A DNA stretch of 50,705 nucleotides from Chalciporus piperatus (taxonomy: Eukaryota; Basidiomycota; Agaricomycetes; Boletales; Boletaceae): positions 1-50,705 of the forward strand of contig JBBPTG010000178.1 of NCBI GenBank assembly GCA_038093975.1, in the 5' to 3' direction. The position numbers and the translations under genes are program-made. Below the pieces are notes generated by a model that was not told the DNA's origin, made no database searches, and saw nothing but the letters and a program-made list of their open reading frames with translations. Positions within the stretch are counted from its first letter, which is position 1, and each line of letters opens with the position of its first letter. Shown here piece by piece: positions 1 to 10,896 of the stretch.

Positions 1-181
1 CGGCCTTCGCCACTTGGATCCTTCAACTTGTTCACCAACTCCCCCTCAAGCTCAAGTTTTGATTTCGGATTCACCAGTACCCTGTCTGCTAGCCGTCTCC
101 ACCGCACGATCTCCCAACACTTGCAGTGATCTCTCAAGTCAGTGACCCCATTGACATCGCGGTCAGCGGATCTCGTCGAAT

Positions 182-1748
182 ATGAACTACATTCAGGTGT
201 GCACCAACTATCGCCACTCTGCATTTCAATACTAACATCGTCTAGTTAGAGAAACTAGGTAATGATCTTGTCTTTGTTATGCAACCATGGCTCAATTAGC
301 TGTACATTACCCAGGCGAGGGTACATACGCTACTGTCTACAAGGTGACTAGCCCGCCACCTCCCTTGAACCTTCTCTCACTTTCTGGTTAGGGACGCTCG
401 AGGACAACCAATGAAATCGTCGCTCTGAAAGAAATTCACCTCGATGCCGAGGAAGGCACCCCATCCACCGCCATCCGGGAGATCTCCCTCATGAAAGAGC
501 TCAAGCATGTCAATATCGTGCGCCTCCACGATGTCATCCACACCGAAACGAAGCTCGTTCTCATATTCGAGTACTGTGACCAAGATCTGAAACGGTATAT
601 GGATCAACACGGTGACCGCGGCGCCCTCGATGCTGCGACAGTTCGAAGTTTCATGTACCAGCTCCTGAAAGGGACCTCTTTCTGTCACGAGAACCGTGTC
701 TTGCACCGTGATCTTAAGCCACAGAATCTTCTTATCAATCGCAAAGGCGAACTCAAGCTCGGTGATTTCGGATTGGCGCGGGCTTTTGGAGTCCCCGTCA
801 ACACTTTCTCGAACGAGGTGTGTTTCAGGATATTTGTCTCTACCCATTTTCTGAACGCGAATTATAGGTCGTTACCTTGTGGTATCGTGCACCTGATGTG
901 CTCTTGGGTTCTAGAACATACAACACGTCGATCGATGTATGGTCTTGCGGCTGCATATTCGCAGAAATGATCTCCGGAATGCCTCTTTTCCGCGGTCGCG
1001 ATAATCAGGATCAGCTACTCCACATCATGCGAATCATAGGCACTCCAGATGACCGTGTACTCAGGAAGATAGCTACCGATTCAGTAAGTCAGGAGAAAGG
1101 TTAGCTGGGTTTACATCCAATGCTCATCTTCCTAACAGCCAGAAATCACCATCAAGCAATACCCCAAATACCCAAAGATTTCCTTCCGACAAGTACTTCC
1201 TAAAGCAACGGATCAAGGTACTTTTCCTCCAGTTTTTTGGTCAGTTTTTTTGGGCTGACTTGCTCTCGGCAGCGATTGAGTTGCTGGAGCTTCTTTTGCA
1301 CTTTGATCCTAGCAAGAGGATCACTGCCACTGAAGCGTTGTCGCACCCCTACTTTACATCGACGGCAAGCCCATCGTACGGTCCATCTGCGACGCCTGGC
1401 TTAATGCCGCCCCCTCCATTCAACTACCCTCATCCTCACGCCCATCATCAACAGCAACCCCAGCAGCCCCAGCCACCACAGTCGATTATAGTTCAGCCTC
1501 CAGTACAGCAAGCTCAGTACCCCCCTCATGCTCAAGCAATGTACGGGCAACAAGACGCCGCACGTATGCAGGCGCAGGCGCAAGCTCAGGCTATGGCCCA
1601 GGCCCAGGCCCAGGCCCAGGCGCAAGCTCAGGCGCAAGCACAAGCACAAGCCGCTCATGCCCAGGCTCAGGCCCAGGCCCAGGCGCACGCTGGCCAGCAA
1701 GCCTACGGGGCGAGTGGGTACCCGGCACAATATCAGCACCCCCGATAG
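182..1748 (+). CDS. PHO85: PHO85-type cyclin-dependent kinase
   Basis: Serine/threonine kinase of the CDK family. Seven exons read through six short GT-AG introns (197-245, 259-314, 344-391, 818-867, 1084-1138, 1218-1272). Seen in order: start MNYIQ, glycine loop [10 protein letters not shown], the cyclin-binding helix as [14 protein letters not shown], catalytic [17 protein letters not shown] with [20 protein letters not shown] in the activation segment, and the C-lobe ending [26 protein letters not shown]-like helix plus the NTFSNEVVTLWYR segment is the signature of the Pho85/CDK5 branch, which acts with Pcl cyclins in phosphate, glycogen and cell-cycle control. After the kinase domain comes a low-complexity tail rich in Pro, Gln and Ala-Gln repeats (about 130 residues), as in other basidiomycete homologues. 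The 5' exon boundaries rest on splice consensus and the conserved N-terminus; the last intron/exon junction near 1272 is the least certain. Confidence 0.93.
1566..1695 (+). repeat. Gln-Ala hexanucleotide repeat in the kinase tail
   Basis: Degenerate repeats of the codons GCN CAR (CAGGCC/CAGGCG/CAAGCA units) encode an alternating Gln-Ala run in the C-terminal tail of the PHO85-like kinase. Slippage could change its length between strains. Confidence 0.8.
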
Positions 1749-1998
1749 TTGGTGCATGTCTCGAGTGTTTTTTATGCACGTGAATCCCCTTGTTCTATAC
1801 TGTCCGATTGAGGCGCAAGAGCAGTAATTGTAATTGTACGATGTAGATTGTTTTGGACCCACTGTCTGTTGTAGTTTTTGATCGGTTCCATTTGGGTCGT
1901 CGACCACGTGGGATAGTCTTGTCTTGATTCTCCATAAAGCAAGGCAAAGGCAAAGGCACCTGAAATTCAGCAGACTTTGCTTGTCCTTGTCCACGACG

Positions 1999-2993
1999 AT
2001 GTCGACCTTTGAATCCCTAGTGGGTGACCTGACCCGCGACGTCCATCGTGTACAGCCCAAGGATGCTCTCCAGTTTTGTGCGAATTGGTTTCAATTACGC
2101 TTGGAGGAGCAGCGCACACGCACGCGGGACGCGCTAGCCCACCATGGCCTCCCCTTCATTCACGAGCAGCAGCTCCCTGCAGACTTTTACGTTGACACTC
2201 CGGTTAATGTTGCTCCTCATAGCACATCCCCTGCATCCCTCTCCCCGTTCTCAAACATCCCCTCGCAACGTCGCGCATCTTCTCTCCCCTTCTCCCACAG
2301 CCCTTTTGGCACGCTCAATGTGCCCGGGAATGCCCTGCTCTCCCTCGATCCAAACGGTCCTAGCAACGGCATGGGTCCGCCCACTTTCACACTCGACGGT
2401 CGCGAACTCCCTCCTACGTCTCCCCTTTCCACTGACCCGTCCAACTCTTTTGCACGGTTCGATCCCACATTTACGCCCACGATGTCCAACTCGCTCTCTT
2501 TGAGTCCAGGCGACTATCTACAAGCCCCCTCGGCTACCATCCTCGCGCGTCGGACATCTGTTAGCGCAGAACCGATTGCCGTTGACAGTGGTTACGATGA
2601 TCCGTTACCCGTTTACCCCAAAACACCTGATCAACTTCGTCGTATCAAAACCTCCATCGCAAACAACTTCATATTCCGTGACCTCGATGAAGAACAGGAG
2701 ACTGGTGTGCTGAACGCTATGCAAGAGCTCCACGTGAACAAAGAGGATGTCGTCATCCGGCAGGGTGACGTAGGAGAATACTTTTACGTCGTTGAATCTG
2801 GCCTTTTCTACTGTTACATCCACCCTGAACCTCTGCCACCCACATGGATCACCGATAACCCATCATCCACTATGTCATCTCAATCCGAGAAGTTCCTGCA
2901 GCCCGGTTACCATCCTGTGTATGGTCGCAAGGTCATGGAGTGCAAGCCAGGAAATTCTTTCGGAGAGCTTGCTCTGATGTATGGCCATCCTCG
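1999..2993 (+). pseudogene. bcy1: cAMP-dependent protein kinase regulatory subunit, 3'-truncated
   Basis: Begins MSTFESLVGDLTRDVHRVQ, 250 bp downstream of the kinase gene and on the same strand. Visible parts: an N-terminal dimerisation/docking segment (about residues 1-50), a Ser/Pro-rich linker, the inhibitor site RRTSVSAEPI (about residue 180), and most of cyclic-nucleotide-binding domain A, including RQGDVGEYFYVVESG and FGELALMYGHPR. The family normally continues PRAATV..., completing the phosphate-binding cassette, and then has a whole second binding domain. Here the reading frame passes after HPR straight into Ty3 protease sequence, so domain B and part of domain A are missing. No remainder of the gene was found elsewhere in the window. 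In-frame sequence extends upstream to 1924, but the conserved start is the ATG at 1999. Either a real breakpoint allele or an assembly chimera; the true allele may lie elsewhere in the genome. Confidence 0.85.
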
Positions 2994-5900
2994 ACTTAAG
3001 CCTATTCGAGTCCGAAACGTCGACCAGACCGCAAACAAAAGCGGGATGATACTCTTTACCACCACCCTCTTCCTTGACATCGAAGGAATCGCACAAGAAG
3101 TAATCTTCCACGTCATGAATTGCGGAAACGAGAACGTCATCCTAGGACTCCCATGGCTTGAAAAAGCTAATCCAACCATCAATTGGCGCCGACGTACCCT
3201 GTCGCTGTCGGAATCCATCGACGAGTCGAAGAAGTTGTATACCATACATGCTGCAGCCTGTAAAGCCAACGACCAACTCTTCGCTCGACCTACCCCTCCT
3301 CCTCGACACTCTTATGTAACCCCGGAAGTCGATCAACAACTCTATGACTACCTGGACTCTGAAACCGAATCCACCTTTCTTAACCGCGCTTACGAAAACC
3401 ATACCCTGAACCGCATTATTCGTTGCGGTTCACGCTTTGTCCCCAATCATGTTGTCGCTCGCCTTACCCGAGCTACTGAACTCGCAATCGCAGCCGAACT
3501 GGCTAAACCCAAACCTATCCTCCCAAAAGAATATGCCAGATATGCCTCGGTTTTCGATGAACCCTCAGCTGGTCATCTTCCTCCATCTCGGGTTTATGAC
3601 CACAAGATTAACCTGAAGGAATCCTTCGTCCCTAAAATTGGAAAACTTTATCTGCTATCTCCGGATGAAAAGAAAGCCACAGAAGACTTTCTCGAAGAAA
3701 ACCTGCGTACGGGAAAGATACGTCCTTCCAATTCCCCCCAGGCATCCCCCTTCTTCTTCGTCAAGAAGAAAGATGGAAAACTCCGCCCTTGCCAAGACTA
3801 TCGATATCTCAACGAACATACTACCCGAGACGCGTACCCACTTCCCCTCATCGGGGATCTTGTCAACAAATTGAAAGACGCCAAAGTCTTCACCAAGTTT
3901 GATGTGCGATGGGGTTACAACAATGTCCGCATCAAAGACGGACACCAGTGGAAAGCCGCTTTCCTCACCCACAAAGGCCTCTTTGAACCAACTGTGATGT
4001 TCTTCGGACTGAACAACTCCCCAGCCACCTTCCAACGCTTCATGAACGACTCTTTTCGAGACATGATAGCTGAAGGATGGCTTGTCATCTATATGGACGA
4101 CCTTCTCATCTTTTCTCCCGACGATGCTACTCACACCGCTCGCACACAACGAGTCCTTGAACGGATGCAAGAGCTAGATCTCCATCTTCGTTTAGAGAAA
4201 TGCAACTTCGCCGTAAACGAAGTAGAATATCTTGGCATGATCGTCCGCCCCGGAGAACTTGCCATGGATCCCGTCAAACTCGACGGCATCTCTCAATGGC
4301 CCATTCCCACTACCGTCAAAGAAGTTCGCTCATTCCTTGGCTTTGCCAACTTCTATCGACGCTTTATCCCAAATTACTCCTTAGTCGCCCGCCCTTTGAT
4401 CGATCTGACCAAAAAGGATCATCGATGGGACTGGAACAATGCCTGCCAAGATGCCTTCGCCCGTCTAAAACAGATGTTCCTGGCAAAACCCGTCTTACGC
4501 TTCCCAGACCTTTCCAAACCCTTCGCCATCGCAACCGACGCCTCTAAATTTGCCTCTGGAGGTATACTCCTCCAAACTGACGCCAACGGCGATTGGCACC
4601 CCTGTTCCTACCTCTCCCAATCCTTTGGTGACGCTGAACGGAACTACGATATCTATGATCGTGAACTCCTCGCCGTGATCCGTGCACTCAAAACCTGGCG
4701 ACATTATCTCCACGGCTCTCCCTTCCCTGTCCAAGTCTTCACTGATCACAAAAACCTGACCTACTTCCGCCAACCCCAGAATCTAAACCGTCGGCAAGCC
4801 CGCTGGCTCCTCGATCTTGCTGACTTTGACCTGAAAATGATTCATGTTCCTGGCTCATCCCTCGCCGGTCCCGATGCCTTATCTAGGCGTGCTGATCACT
4901 TTCCCATCAACGCCGATGACAATGCGGGTACCACTCTACTACCACCCTCCCTATTTGTCCGTGTCATCGACGCCGCCATGAACAACCACATTTCCAGTCT
5001 TTCCAAAGATGACCCGTTTCTCCTCACCGCATTACAAGCCATTGACGGCGATATCCCTGCGCCATTCCGATCCCGGCTGGCTGACTGGCAGATGAATAAC
5101 GGTGTCCTGACCTACCAGGGTCGCGTTTACATCCCACCGGACGAAAGCTTACGTCGCACTGTCGTCCAACGCTGCCATGATCACCCCACCGCCGGCCACC
5201 CGGGTTATCTCAAAACTAGACAACTGGTTGCTGCTGAATTCTGGTGGCCTGGTCTTGCACAGTTTGTGCGCAAATATGTCGAAGGATGCGCAACCTGCCA
5301 ACAGAACAAAGTGAACACACATCCAACTACTCCACCCTTAATGCCTATACCGTCAAAGAGCTCCAAACCGTTCCAGCAAGTGTCCTGTGACCTGATCACC
5401 GACCTGCCCATTTCCAGTGGCTTCGATTCTCTGTTGGTCGTGGTCGACCACGGGCTTACAAAGGGGGTAATTCTCTGCCCTACTAAGAAAACTGTCACCG
5501 CCAAAGGGATTGCCTCCCCTTTTTCCACAAAGTCTACCTGAGATTCGGTCTTTACGACAAAATCATCAGCGACCGAGGACCACAATTCGCATCCGAGTTC
5601 GCTCGTGAACTAGGACAAATCCTTGGATACGACCTTTCCCTCTCCACCGCCTACCATCCCCAATCCGATGGGGAAACTGAACGTGTCAACCAGGAAGTAG
5701 AAACCTATCTCCGAATCTACTGTGGAGATAACCCCATATCCTGGGCTGATTCTATCTCCCACGCCGAATTTGCACACAATCATCGACCCCACTCTGTCAC
5801 CGGCAAATCCCCGTTCTATCTCATGATGGGATATGAACCCTGTCCTCTTCCTTCGGTGATTGCTGACTCCGCTCTACCCGCTGTCGAACTTCGCCTTCAT

Positions 5901-6470
5901 TCCCTCACTGCTGCCAGAGACGAAGCACTCGCCTCACACGAGCTTGCCAGACAAGTGATGTCCGCACGAACTCGACAGAAGTTCAAACCATTTGCCAAAG
6001 GAGACAAAGTCTGGCTAGAAGCAAGAAACCTCAAACGGTCCCTTACTTCCCCAAAGTTCGCCCCGAAACGAGAAGGACCCTTTACCATCACGCAGGTCTT
6101 ATCCCCACTATCTTATAAACTCCGCCTCCCACAAACGTGGAAGATCCACCCCGTGTTTCATGCTTCTCTGTTATCGCCCTATCGCGAAAACCCCGTACAC
6201 GGACCGAACTTCCCGGCTCCACCACCTGACTTGATAGAAGGCGAAGAAGAGTATGAGATCGAAAAGATTCTCCGACACCGAAGTTTCTCCGGACGCCACT
6301 CGTACCTGGTTCGCTGGAAAGGATATACTGCTGACGAAGATCGCTGGCTCAAAGAGACTGACCTTACCCACGCCAAGGATGTTCTTGAAAACTATAAGAA
6401 AGCTCATCCATCCGCCTTCCCTTCTTCCTCAAGATCCCCATCTTCTGTCAGACGCAAAACTCGCCGCTGA
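2994..6470 (+). pseudogene. Ty3-A pol polyprotein (protease remnant-RT-RNase H-integrase-chromodomain), one frameshift
   Basis: Two overlapping frames make one pol. Frame 1 runs to the stop at 5541, frame 2 from about 5520 to 6470. Seen: the protease C-terminal part with ILGLPWLEKANPTINW; RT with QDYRYLNEHT, FDVRWGYNNVRI and the catalytic VIYMDDLLIF; RNase H with IATDASKFASGGIL and YDRELLAVIRALKTWRHYL; the integrase zinc-binding H..H..C-x2-C region ending CATCQQNK; the integrase core with CDLITDLP, ISDRGPQF and the glutamate in GETERVNQEVE; and a chromodomain (EEEYEIEKIL...YLVRWKGY...W). The switch falls at a C4T5 run near 5516-5524, where one base appears to be missing, so a single homopolymer indel (real or sequencing error) explains it. 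The protease active-site DSGA motif lies in the lost 5' part. Confidence 0.88.
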
Positions 6471-6474
6471 AACT

Positions 6475-7641
6475 ATGTCTGCTCCTACTACCCCTTCGTC
6501 AACCACTATGTCTTCCATCTCTTCCCTTTCTCGTTCTTCTTCTTCTCCTACTTACCCCCCTGGTTTACCTATTCGTTCTCTACCTATTCAACCCACTCGT
6601 CCCTCTTCCCCCGAACCCGCTAGCCCAACCGTCGCTGAGGCTGGATGGAATACCACTGGTCTTCCACTAATCTCCGCTGGATGGCCAGTCTTACAGGAAG
6701 ACCTAGATGCCCCCACTCATATTGCCGCTATTCCCACCGTCAGAGTCTTGTCCGTTGAATTACCACTCGCCGCCCATCGTCTTCGTGACGAGTTGATGGA
6801 CAATGCCGTCATGGATCGTATGTCCCAATTCTTACTTGACTCACGTCTCTCTGTACCCATCGGCGCCCACCTTGATCTGGGGTCACCCCTCTTTGCCCTC
6901 TACCGTGCCTACCTGCAAGCATCTCGTCTTGCCAATCTTCCTCCTTCCCTGACGACAGTTCACCAAGCTCATTCAGAAGCTGCCTCCCTCCGCAACATCC
7001 ACGGTGATCTAATTACCAACCTCAGCATTGCTCTCTATGAGCTACGGATGCCGGAGTTTCTGAATGACCTAGATCGCTACCTCAGAGAATCCGCCTCTGC
7101 GGCTCAATCTCCAACCCCTGTCATCGGAATTTCTACCTCATCTCTCCCCTCGTCGACTCCTTCCGCGTCTAGCTCCCCTTTGAACGATGAAGAGGAAGCA
7201 GTCTTCTTTCGTGCAGAACGTAACCACATTACCTCGCAACGACAACGGACTGGCACCATACCTCTATCCACCTCACATCCCCAGTACCACGATGCCTGCT
7301 TCGTATGTCACCGACTGGGCCATATACGTGTCCACTGTCCCGTATACCAGTGTCCCACGTGCTTCCGCTGGGCACCCGGTCACATTCAAGGTCGTTGCCC
7401 ACTTAGGCGTGGACAAAGACATACAACCACGCCACCTGTTGCACCCTCTTCCCGTTCGCGCCGATCAACCAATACCAATCGAGCTGCTCGACGCCCCCCT
7501 CCACTCTATACCCGTATCTCGGGTGAGGCTAATTCACGCGACGACGACGACGCCACTCTCTATGACGGAGATGATCCAACCGACGATGTCGGATATGCAA
7601 ACATGACCGGTTCTCCTGGTCATTACGGGTTAAACATTTGA
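6475..7641 (+). CDS. Ty3-A downstream ORF with two zinc knuckles (gag-like, placed after pol)
   Basis: Starts at the ATG four bases after the pol stop (6468-6470) and encodes about 388 residues. The N-terminal two thirds are Ser/Pro-rich with predicted helical stretches (LPLAAHRLRDELMDNAVMDR and onwards). Near the C-terminus are two tandem CCHC-type knuckles: C-x2-C-x4-H-x4-C (CFVCHRLGHIRVHC) and C-x2-C-x6-H-x4-C (CPTCFRWAPGHIQGRC), followed by an Arg/Ser-rich tail. Zinc knuckles are the usual mark of nucleocapsid in gag, but gag normally precedes pol. The ORF lies inside the element, ending 46 bp before the LTR, so it belongs to it. It could be a relocated gag/nucleocapsid or an accessory RNA-binding protein. 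Confidence 0.75.
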   Translation: MSAPTTPSSTTMSSISSLSRSSSSPTYPPGLPIRSLPIQPTRPSSPEPASPTVAEAGWNTTGLPLISAGWPVLQEDLDAPTHIAAIPTVRVLSVELPLAAHRLRDELMDNAVMDRMSQFLLDSRLSVPIGAHLDLGSPLFALYRAYLQASRLANLPPSLTTVHQAHSEAASLRNIHGDLITNLSIALYELRMPEFLNDLDRYLRESASAAQSPTPVIGISTSSLPSSTPSASSSPLNDEEEAVFFRAERNHITSQRQRTGTIPLSTSHPQYHDACFVCHRLGHIRVHCPVYQCPTCFRWAPGHIQGRCPLRRGQRHTTTPPVAPSSRSRRSTNTNRAARRPPPLYTRISGEANSRDDDDATLYDGDDPTDDVGYANMTGSPGHYGLNI

Positions 7642-7686
7642 CTAGTTTTTATCTTCGTCGATGACTTGATTCTAATACGGGGGTAA

Positions 7687-8155
7687 TGTTACGATCACTC
7701 ATTCTTTCCTTCTTTGTTACCTTGTACTAAGTCCTAGTCGCTGGTTCAAGTCCTGCCTAGGCCCCTTATTTCTTACCTTGCTTTAGTCAGCGAACATTCC
7801 TTAATGTTCTTTCACCTTCCACGCTTCGTCATCGCTGACTCGTATACTTACCGAGCATGACTCATTCCTATTCGTCATGACTTGTTCTTACGTATTCTGA
7901 CTTGTTCTATGCCTGCCCTTAACTCGTTCCTTCACTTATATAAACCCTCGAGTTTCCTCCTGTAACCCTAACTTAGACCTACGCAATCTAGCTTGGTCAT
8001 TCCCCGCTTCCTTGAACCCTCTGAGAGTCACCGTCCCACTCTTGAACGGACGCTAGGCCTTAACGTGGACATCCCATTGTTAGGCTACCTTTGAAACCCT
8101 TGTCTTTGACTAGGCTTTGCGTCTACGCTTTGACCTACCCGGTACAAGCGTAACA
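7687..8155 (+). repeat. 3' LTR of Ty3-A (469 bp)
   Basis: Starts TGTTACGATC and ends AAGCGTAACA, so the termini are perfect 6-bp inverted repeats (TGTTAC/GTAACA) with the canonical TG...CA. A G-rich stretch (ACGGGGGTAA) lies just upstream. No second copy of this LTR occurs in the window. It contains a TATATAA-like motif near 7937. Confidence 0.88.
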
Positions 8156-9359
8156 CCCGTGGTTCATTGTCTCTTTGAGCGGCTGGAGGACAATGTCTAA
8201 GCAATGATGGAAGAGACGCTCGCTAAGGAGTGTACGCATTCTGGAGGATTCGTGGAGAAATTCTGGGATTGGCATCAGCGCAAGGAGAAGAAAGCCATGC
8301 GCTGAACCCTTATTCCTCACATGCATCTTGATGTTTGCAAGGCTAAGCAGTAGGGGATGGGCAACTTTGCCTCCGCAAATGTTCGTGATGTGGGTTTTGT
8401 CTGATGACAGGATGACACCACATAGGGTGCCGCCAACAGGAATTTTCGTCTGTGGGGAATGATTAATTTACGGTTTTCTTCAGGATTGTACTCTTACCTG
8501 CAGTTCCCAAGCACCGTCGCTGCTCATCCATTCAGAGTATACCCTGACATCACGTTCAGCAGAGGTGTACTGTCGAAAGGGGGCGAATTCCATCTTGTTT
8601 GCGAAAAACGGGTGGTTGAAAAGTAGCTTGACACAGTCTAGGGCGTCACGATAATATAAACACACAGGATCCTTTGTCTGATGATTGACGGAGACGACTC
8701 TGTACGTCCAACGTGGCCCTGACGGGAGTAACTCAATACGGGAACGCAACTCCCGTGCCGTGTGGAATGAGAGAGGCAGGTCCTTTGTCTGTCAAAGTGT
8801 GAGTCTTCAGGAAAGATTAAAGGCCGGATTCACGTACAACATCCATCGATAAGCATTCGTCAATTAACGCCATGCTGAGTCCCGATTTTGAAAGAAAATT
8901 AGCCTCCTGCCAGTCTTTCGAGTCTGCGAATGGATAATAGAGATTGTGACGTCGATGTTCTGAATATTGGTCCTGATTGAACTGCGAGAGGAAGGTATCG
9001 CCTATACCATATACAAATGATGCACCCTCGAAGTAATCCACAACCCATGGATATGAATCCTGGGCCTCTGGGAAGGGTAGAGCATCCATCTGAACGCCAG
9101 CCTCGTCATTTTCAAAACCAAGTGGAGCGGCGGCAAGTGCTTCATCTGGTGGATTGAAGTCCGGTGACTGTGACGAGAAACGTGTAGAAGATGCAACGTC
9201 CTGGGAAGCTGAGTCTTTAGAAGGACGGGGTGAAAGATGAGGGACTTCAAGTTCATAGGGATAGTTGTTATCGTGGCATGCAGAACGGGGTTGAGAGAGG
9301 TGGGCTGCAACACCTCTTTCACTGGAGAAGACCTTGAGACACCTAGGGCAGTTAGGCAT
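8156..9359 (-). pseudogene. Plavaka-family transposase, N-terminal part, cut by Ty3-A
   Basis: Three exons on the minus strand: 9359-8838, 8788-8498 and 8449-8156, with clean GT-AG introns and phase kept throughout. The start MPNCPRCLKVFSSERGVAAH is the C2H2-type finger typical of Plavaka proteins. Then come the conserved N-terminal block (HNLYYPFADSKDWQEANFLS...SGLSMALIDECL), the block with LYYRDALDCVKLLF and MEFAPFRQY, and VGGTLCGVILSSDKTHITN, where the family has its PGATVIPVILSSDKT-like segment. The frame is open until KETMNHG, where the Ty3-A LTR interrupts it. The catalytic part is missing. Family assignment is from recognition of these blocks; no alignment could be run. Confidence 0.8.
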
Positions 9360-9551
9360 ACTGAACAGCGAAGAAAGAGCAGTGGGCACGTACCATTTTG
9401 ACCGATCTGTTCCGAGTGAGCTGACACTACATCGTGGTTGCAACGTGTATGATGAGATCAACGCATATCGCCAATGACCGTAGCGATTCTGGCCGTGAGA
9501 CCTCTGCAGATTTCTTCTCCCATCCTCAACGTTCACTCTTTCAGATCTTCA

Positions 9552-10413
9552 ATGGCGGCCAAAAATCAACATCACTCAGATTCATCCATGGCAGATCAAG
9601 AGAATTCCGATTCTTGCAGCTTGAATGGTGTTCCACAACAACTTCATGCTGAACATTCCATTAGCCTCAGCGACGTTCTCGGGACACCTGGTGCAGACTC
9701 TATCGGTTCCCTCCCCCCTTCAGATATCGTACCAGCATCGCCCCTTAAAATCCGACTGACAGAACTTGCTCGTTGAGTAGCACCTACCAACTCAATGGTC
9801 GGCACTCCAAGTGCAGTTGGTGCAATCCGGAAGTCGAGGACGTTCGCGCAATTTGCAACACCTGCACCCGCCAGAGGATCACCGTTGGCGCCGCAGCGTT
9901 TGGATGCCTCATGGGTAAGCATTCCAATCTGCTCATTCTTGCTAGTAGTATACTCACATGAACACCAGAAGCCAGGCCAACACGACCGCTTTGCGATTAA
10001 CAGTGATGTTGGGCCGACCGACTCAGAGTTCGATGACATTGATGCTCAGTTAGTACTCGAGGTCACAAGGGCTCGTAGGACTGTCTGTTGCCTCGAGCAG
10101 CAGCTTGCCGAGGCCCGATGTGTGGAGAGTACTACCCTCATCAATCTGTACAAGCATCGGGCTGAGGAAGCAAGCAAGCGAGTGGACTATGCGGAGTATG
10201 ATCTAGGTCTTGCCCGAGACATGGTGTCCAACGGCAGCCAAGACCATATTGAATCGAAGTTGGCTGTATCTAGGCCAATCAAGCGACCCCGCTTGTCCAC
10301 TGGCAGTGTCAGTGAACATCGGTACGGTAGTGAGTACTTTCATTCATGTGTTGTCTCATCACTGACACGATACCACCCCTTTAGCTGTGCTGTCGGGCTC
10401 TCCGGAGGTGTAG
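9552..10413 (+). pseudogene. Small coiled-coil protein, one in-frame TGA
   Basis: I do not recognise this protein. It starts 192 bp from, and divergent to, the Plavaka gene. The ATG at 9552 gives MAAKNQHHSDSSMADQ. The frame holds to a TGA at 9774-9776 and continues in the same frame as VAPTNSMVGTPSAVG..., through a 54-nt phase-0 intron (9915-9968). A heptad-rich stretch follows (about ARRTVCCLEQQLAEARC... through KHRAEEASKRVDYAEYDL), then a basic segment PIKRPRLSTGS that could be a nuclear localisation signal, a second intron (10330-10384), and the end GSPEV. The TGA reads as CGA if a C-to-T change at a CpG is reversed. An alternative is that translation starts at the internal ATG 9795. Confidence 0.5.
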
Positions 10414-10576
10414 TCTTAATCCATCACACATTTTACGATTATCGTGGACGTGTATACCTGCTTGATGTCAATATCACCTAGTAGTATTGTGTTTTTTCTG
10501 GACATTTGCGAGATCCTGTGGGAGCCGTACTAACTGTAGCTACTTTGTCATTCTGCAAACCCGTAGTTAATGTGAG

Positions 10577-10790
10577 CTCTGTCGAGGATCGAACGACTGT
10601 CATACTGTGCAGTTGTCAGCCGGTGAGGTGATGTAACCATATATAATTGATGTGCCCTTGTCCGACTGAGTGCCTGAGATCCTGAATGGACTGTCGAGGA
10701 TTGAACTGCTGTCACTCTGTGAAATTGTCAGTGAGTGACATAATGTGATCTAATGTGAGGTGATGTACCCTGATATATCCTTGCCGTATT
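10577..10790. repeat. Two diverged tandem copies of a roughly 110-bp unit
   Basis: Both copies share CTGTCGAGGATYGAAC, an ACTGYTGTCA-like block, GTTGTCAG/ATTGTCAG and GAGGTGATGTA followed by ATATA. The stretch 10414-10896 holds no gene that I can see; these repeats are its only structure. Confidence 0.5.
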
Positions 10791-10896
10791 GTGGACCTGG
10801 AACCCTGAGCGCCCGTGAATTCACTGTCAGTTACTGTACATAATGCTGTAATAGTCGAGCGGCTGTGTATACTGTCACTAAATCAGAGATTTGCTG

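Larger units (their letters stand above)
2994..8155 (+). mobile_element. Ty3-A: 5'-truncated chromodomain Ty3 retrotransposon
   Basis: Order seen: partial protease, reverse transcriptase, RNase H, integrase, chromodomain, then a separate zinc-knuckle ORF, a G-rich stretch before the LTR, and one LTR. The 5' LTR, primer-binding site, any upstream gag and the protease active site are absent; the left edge is a blunt junction with the PKA regulatory subunit at about 2993. The right edge lies in a Plavaka transposase gene (flank CCCGT). The two flanks belong to unrelated genes, so this is not a simple insertion: recombination between two element copies, a deletion, or misassembly is implied. Confidence 0.85.

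Noticed and set aside
1401..2060. Minus-strand ORF of 219 codons.
   Set aside because: Antisense shadow of the Gln-Ala repeat of the PHO85-like kinase; low complexity, no conserved motif.
1924..5541. The 1205-codon PKA-pol frame as a functional new fusion gene.
   Set aside because: The PKA part lacks its cAMP-binding cassette, the pol part lacks its protease active site and has a frameshift, and the junction may be an assembly artefact.
9002..9427. Second minus-strand ORF (141 codons) overlapping the Plavaka exon.
   Set aside because: Alternative frame of the exon that contains the recognised zinc finger and conserved blocks.
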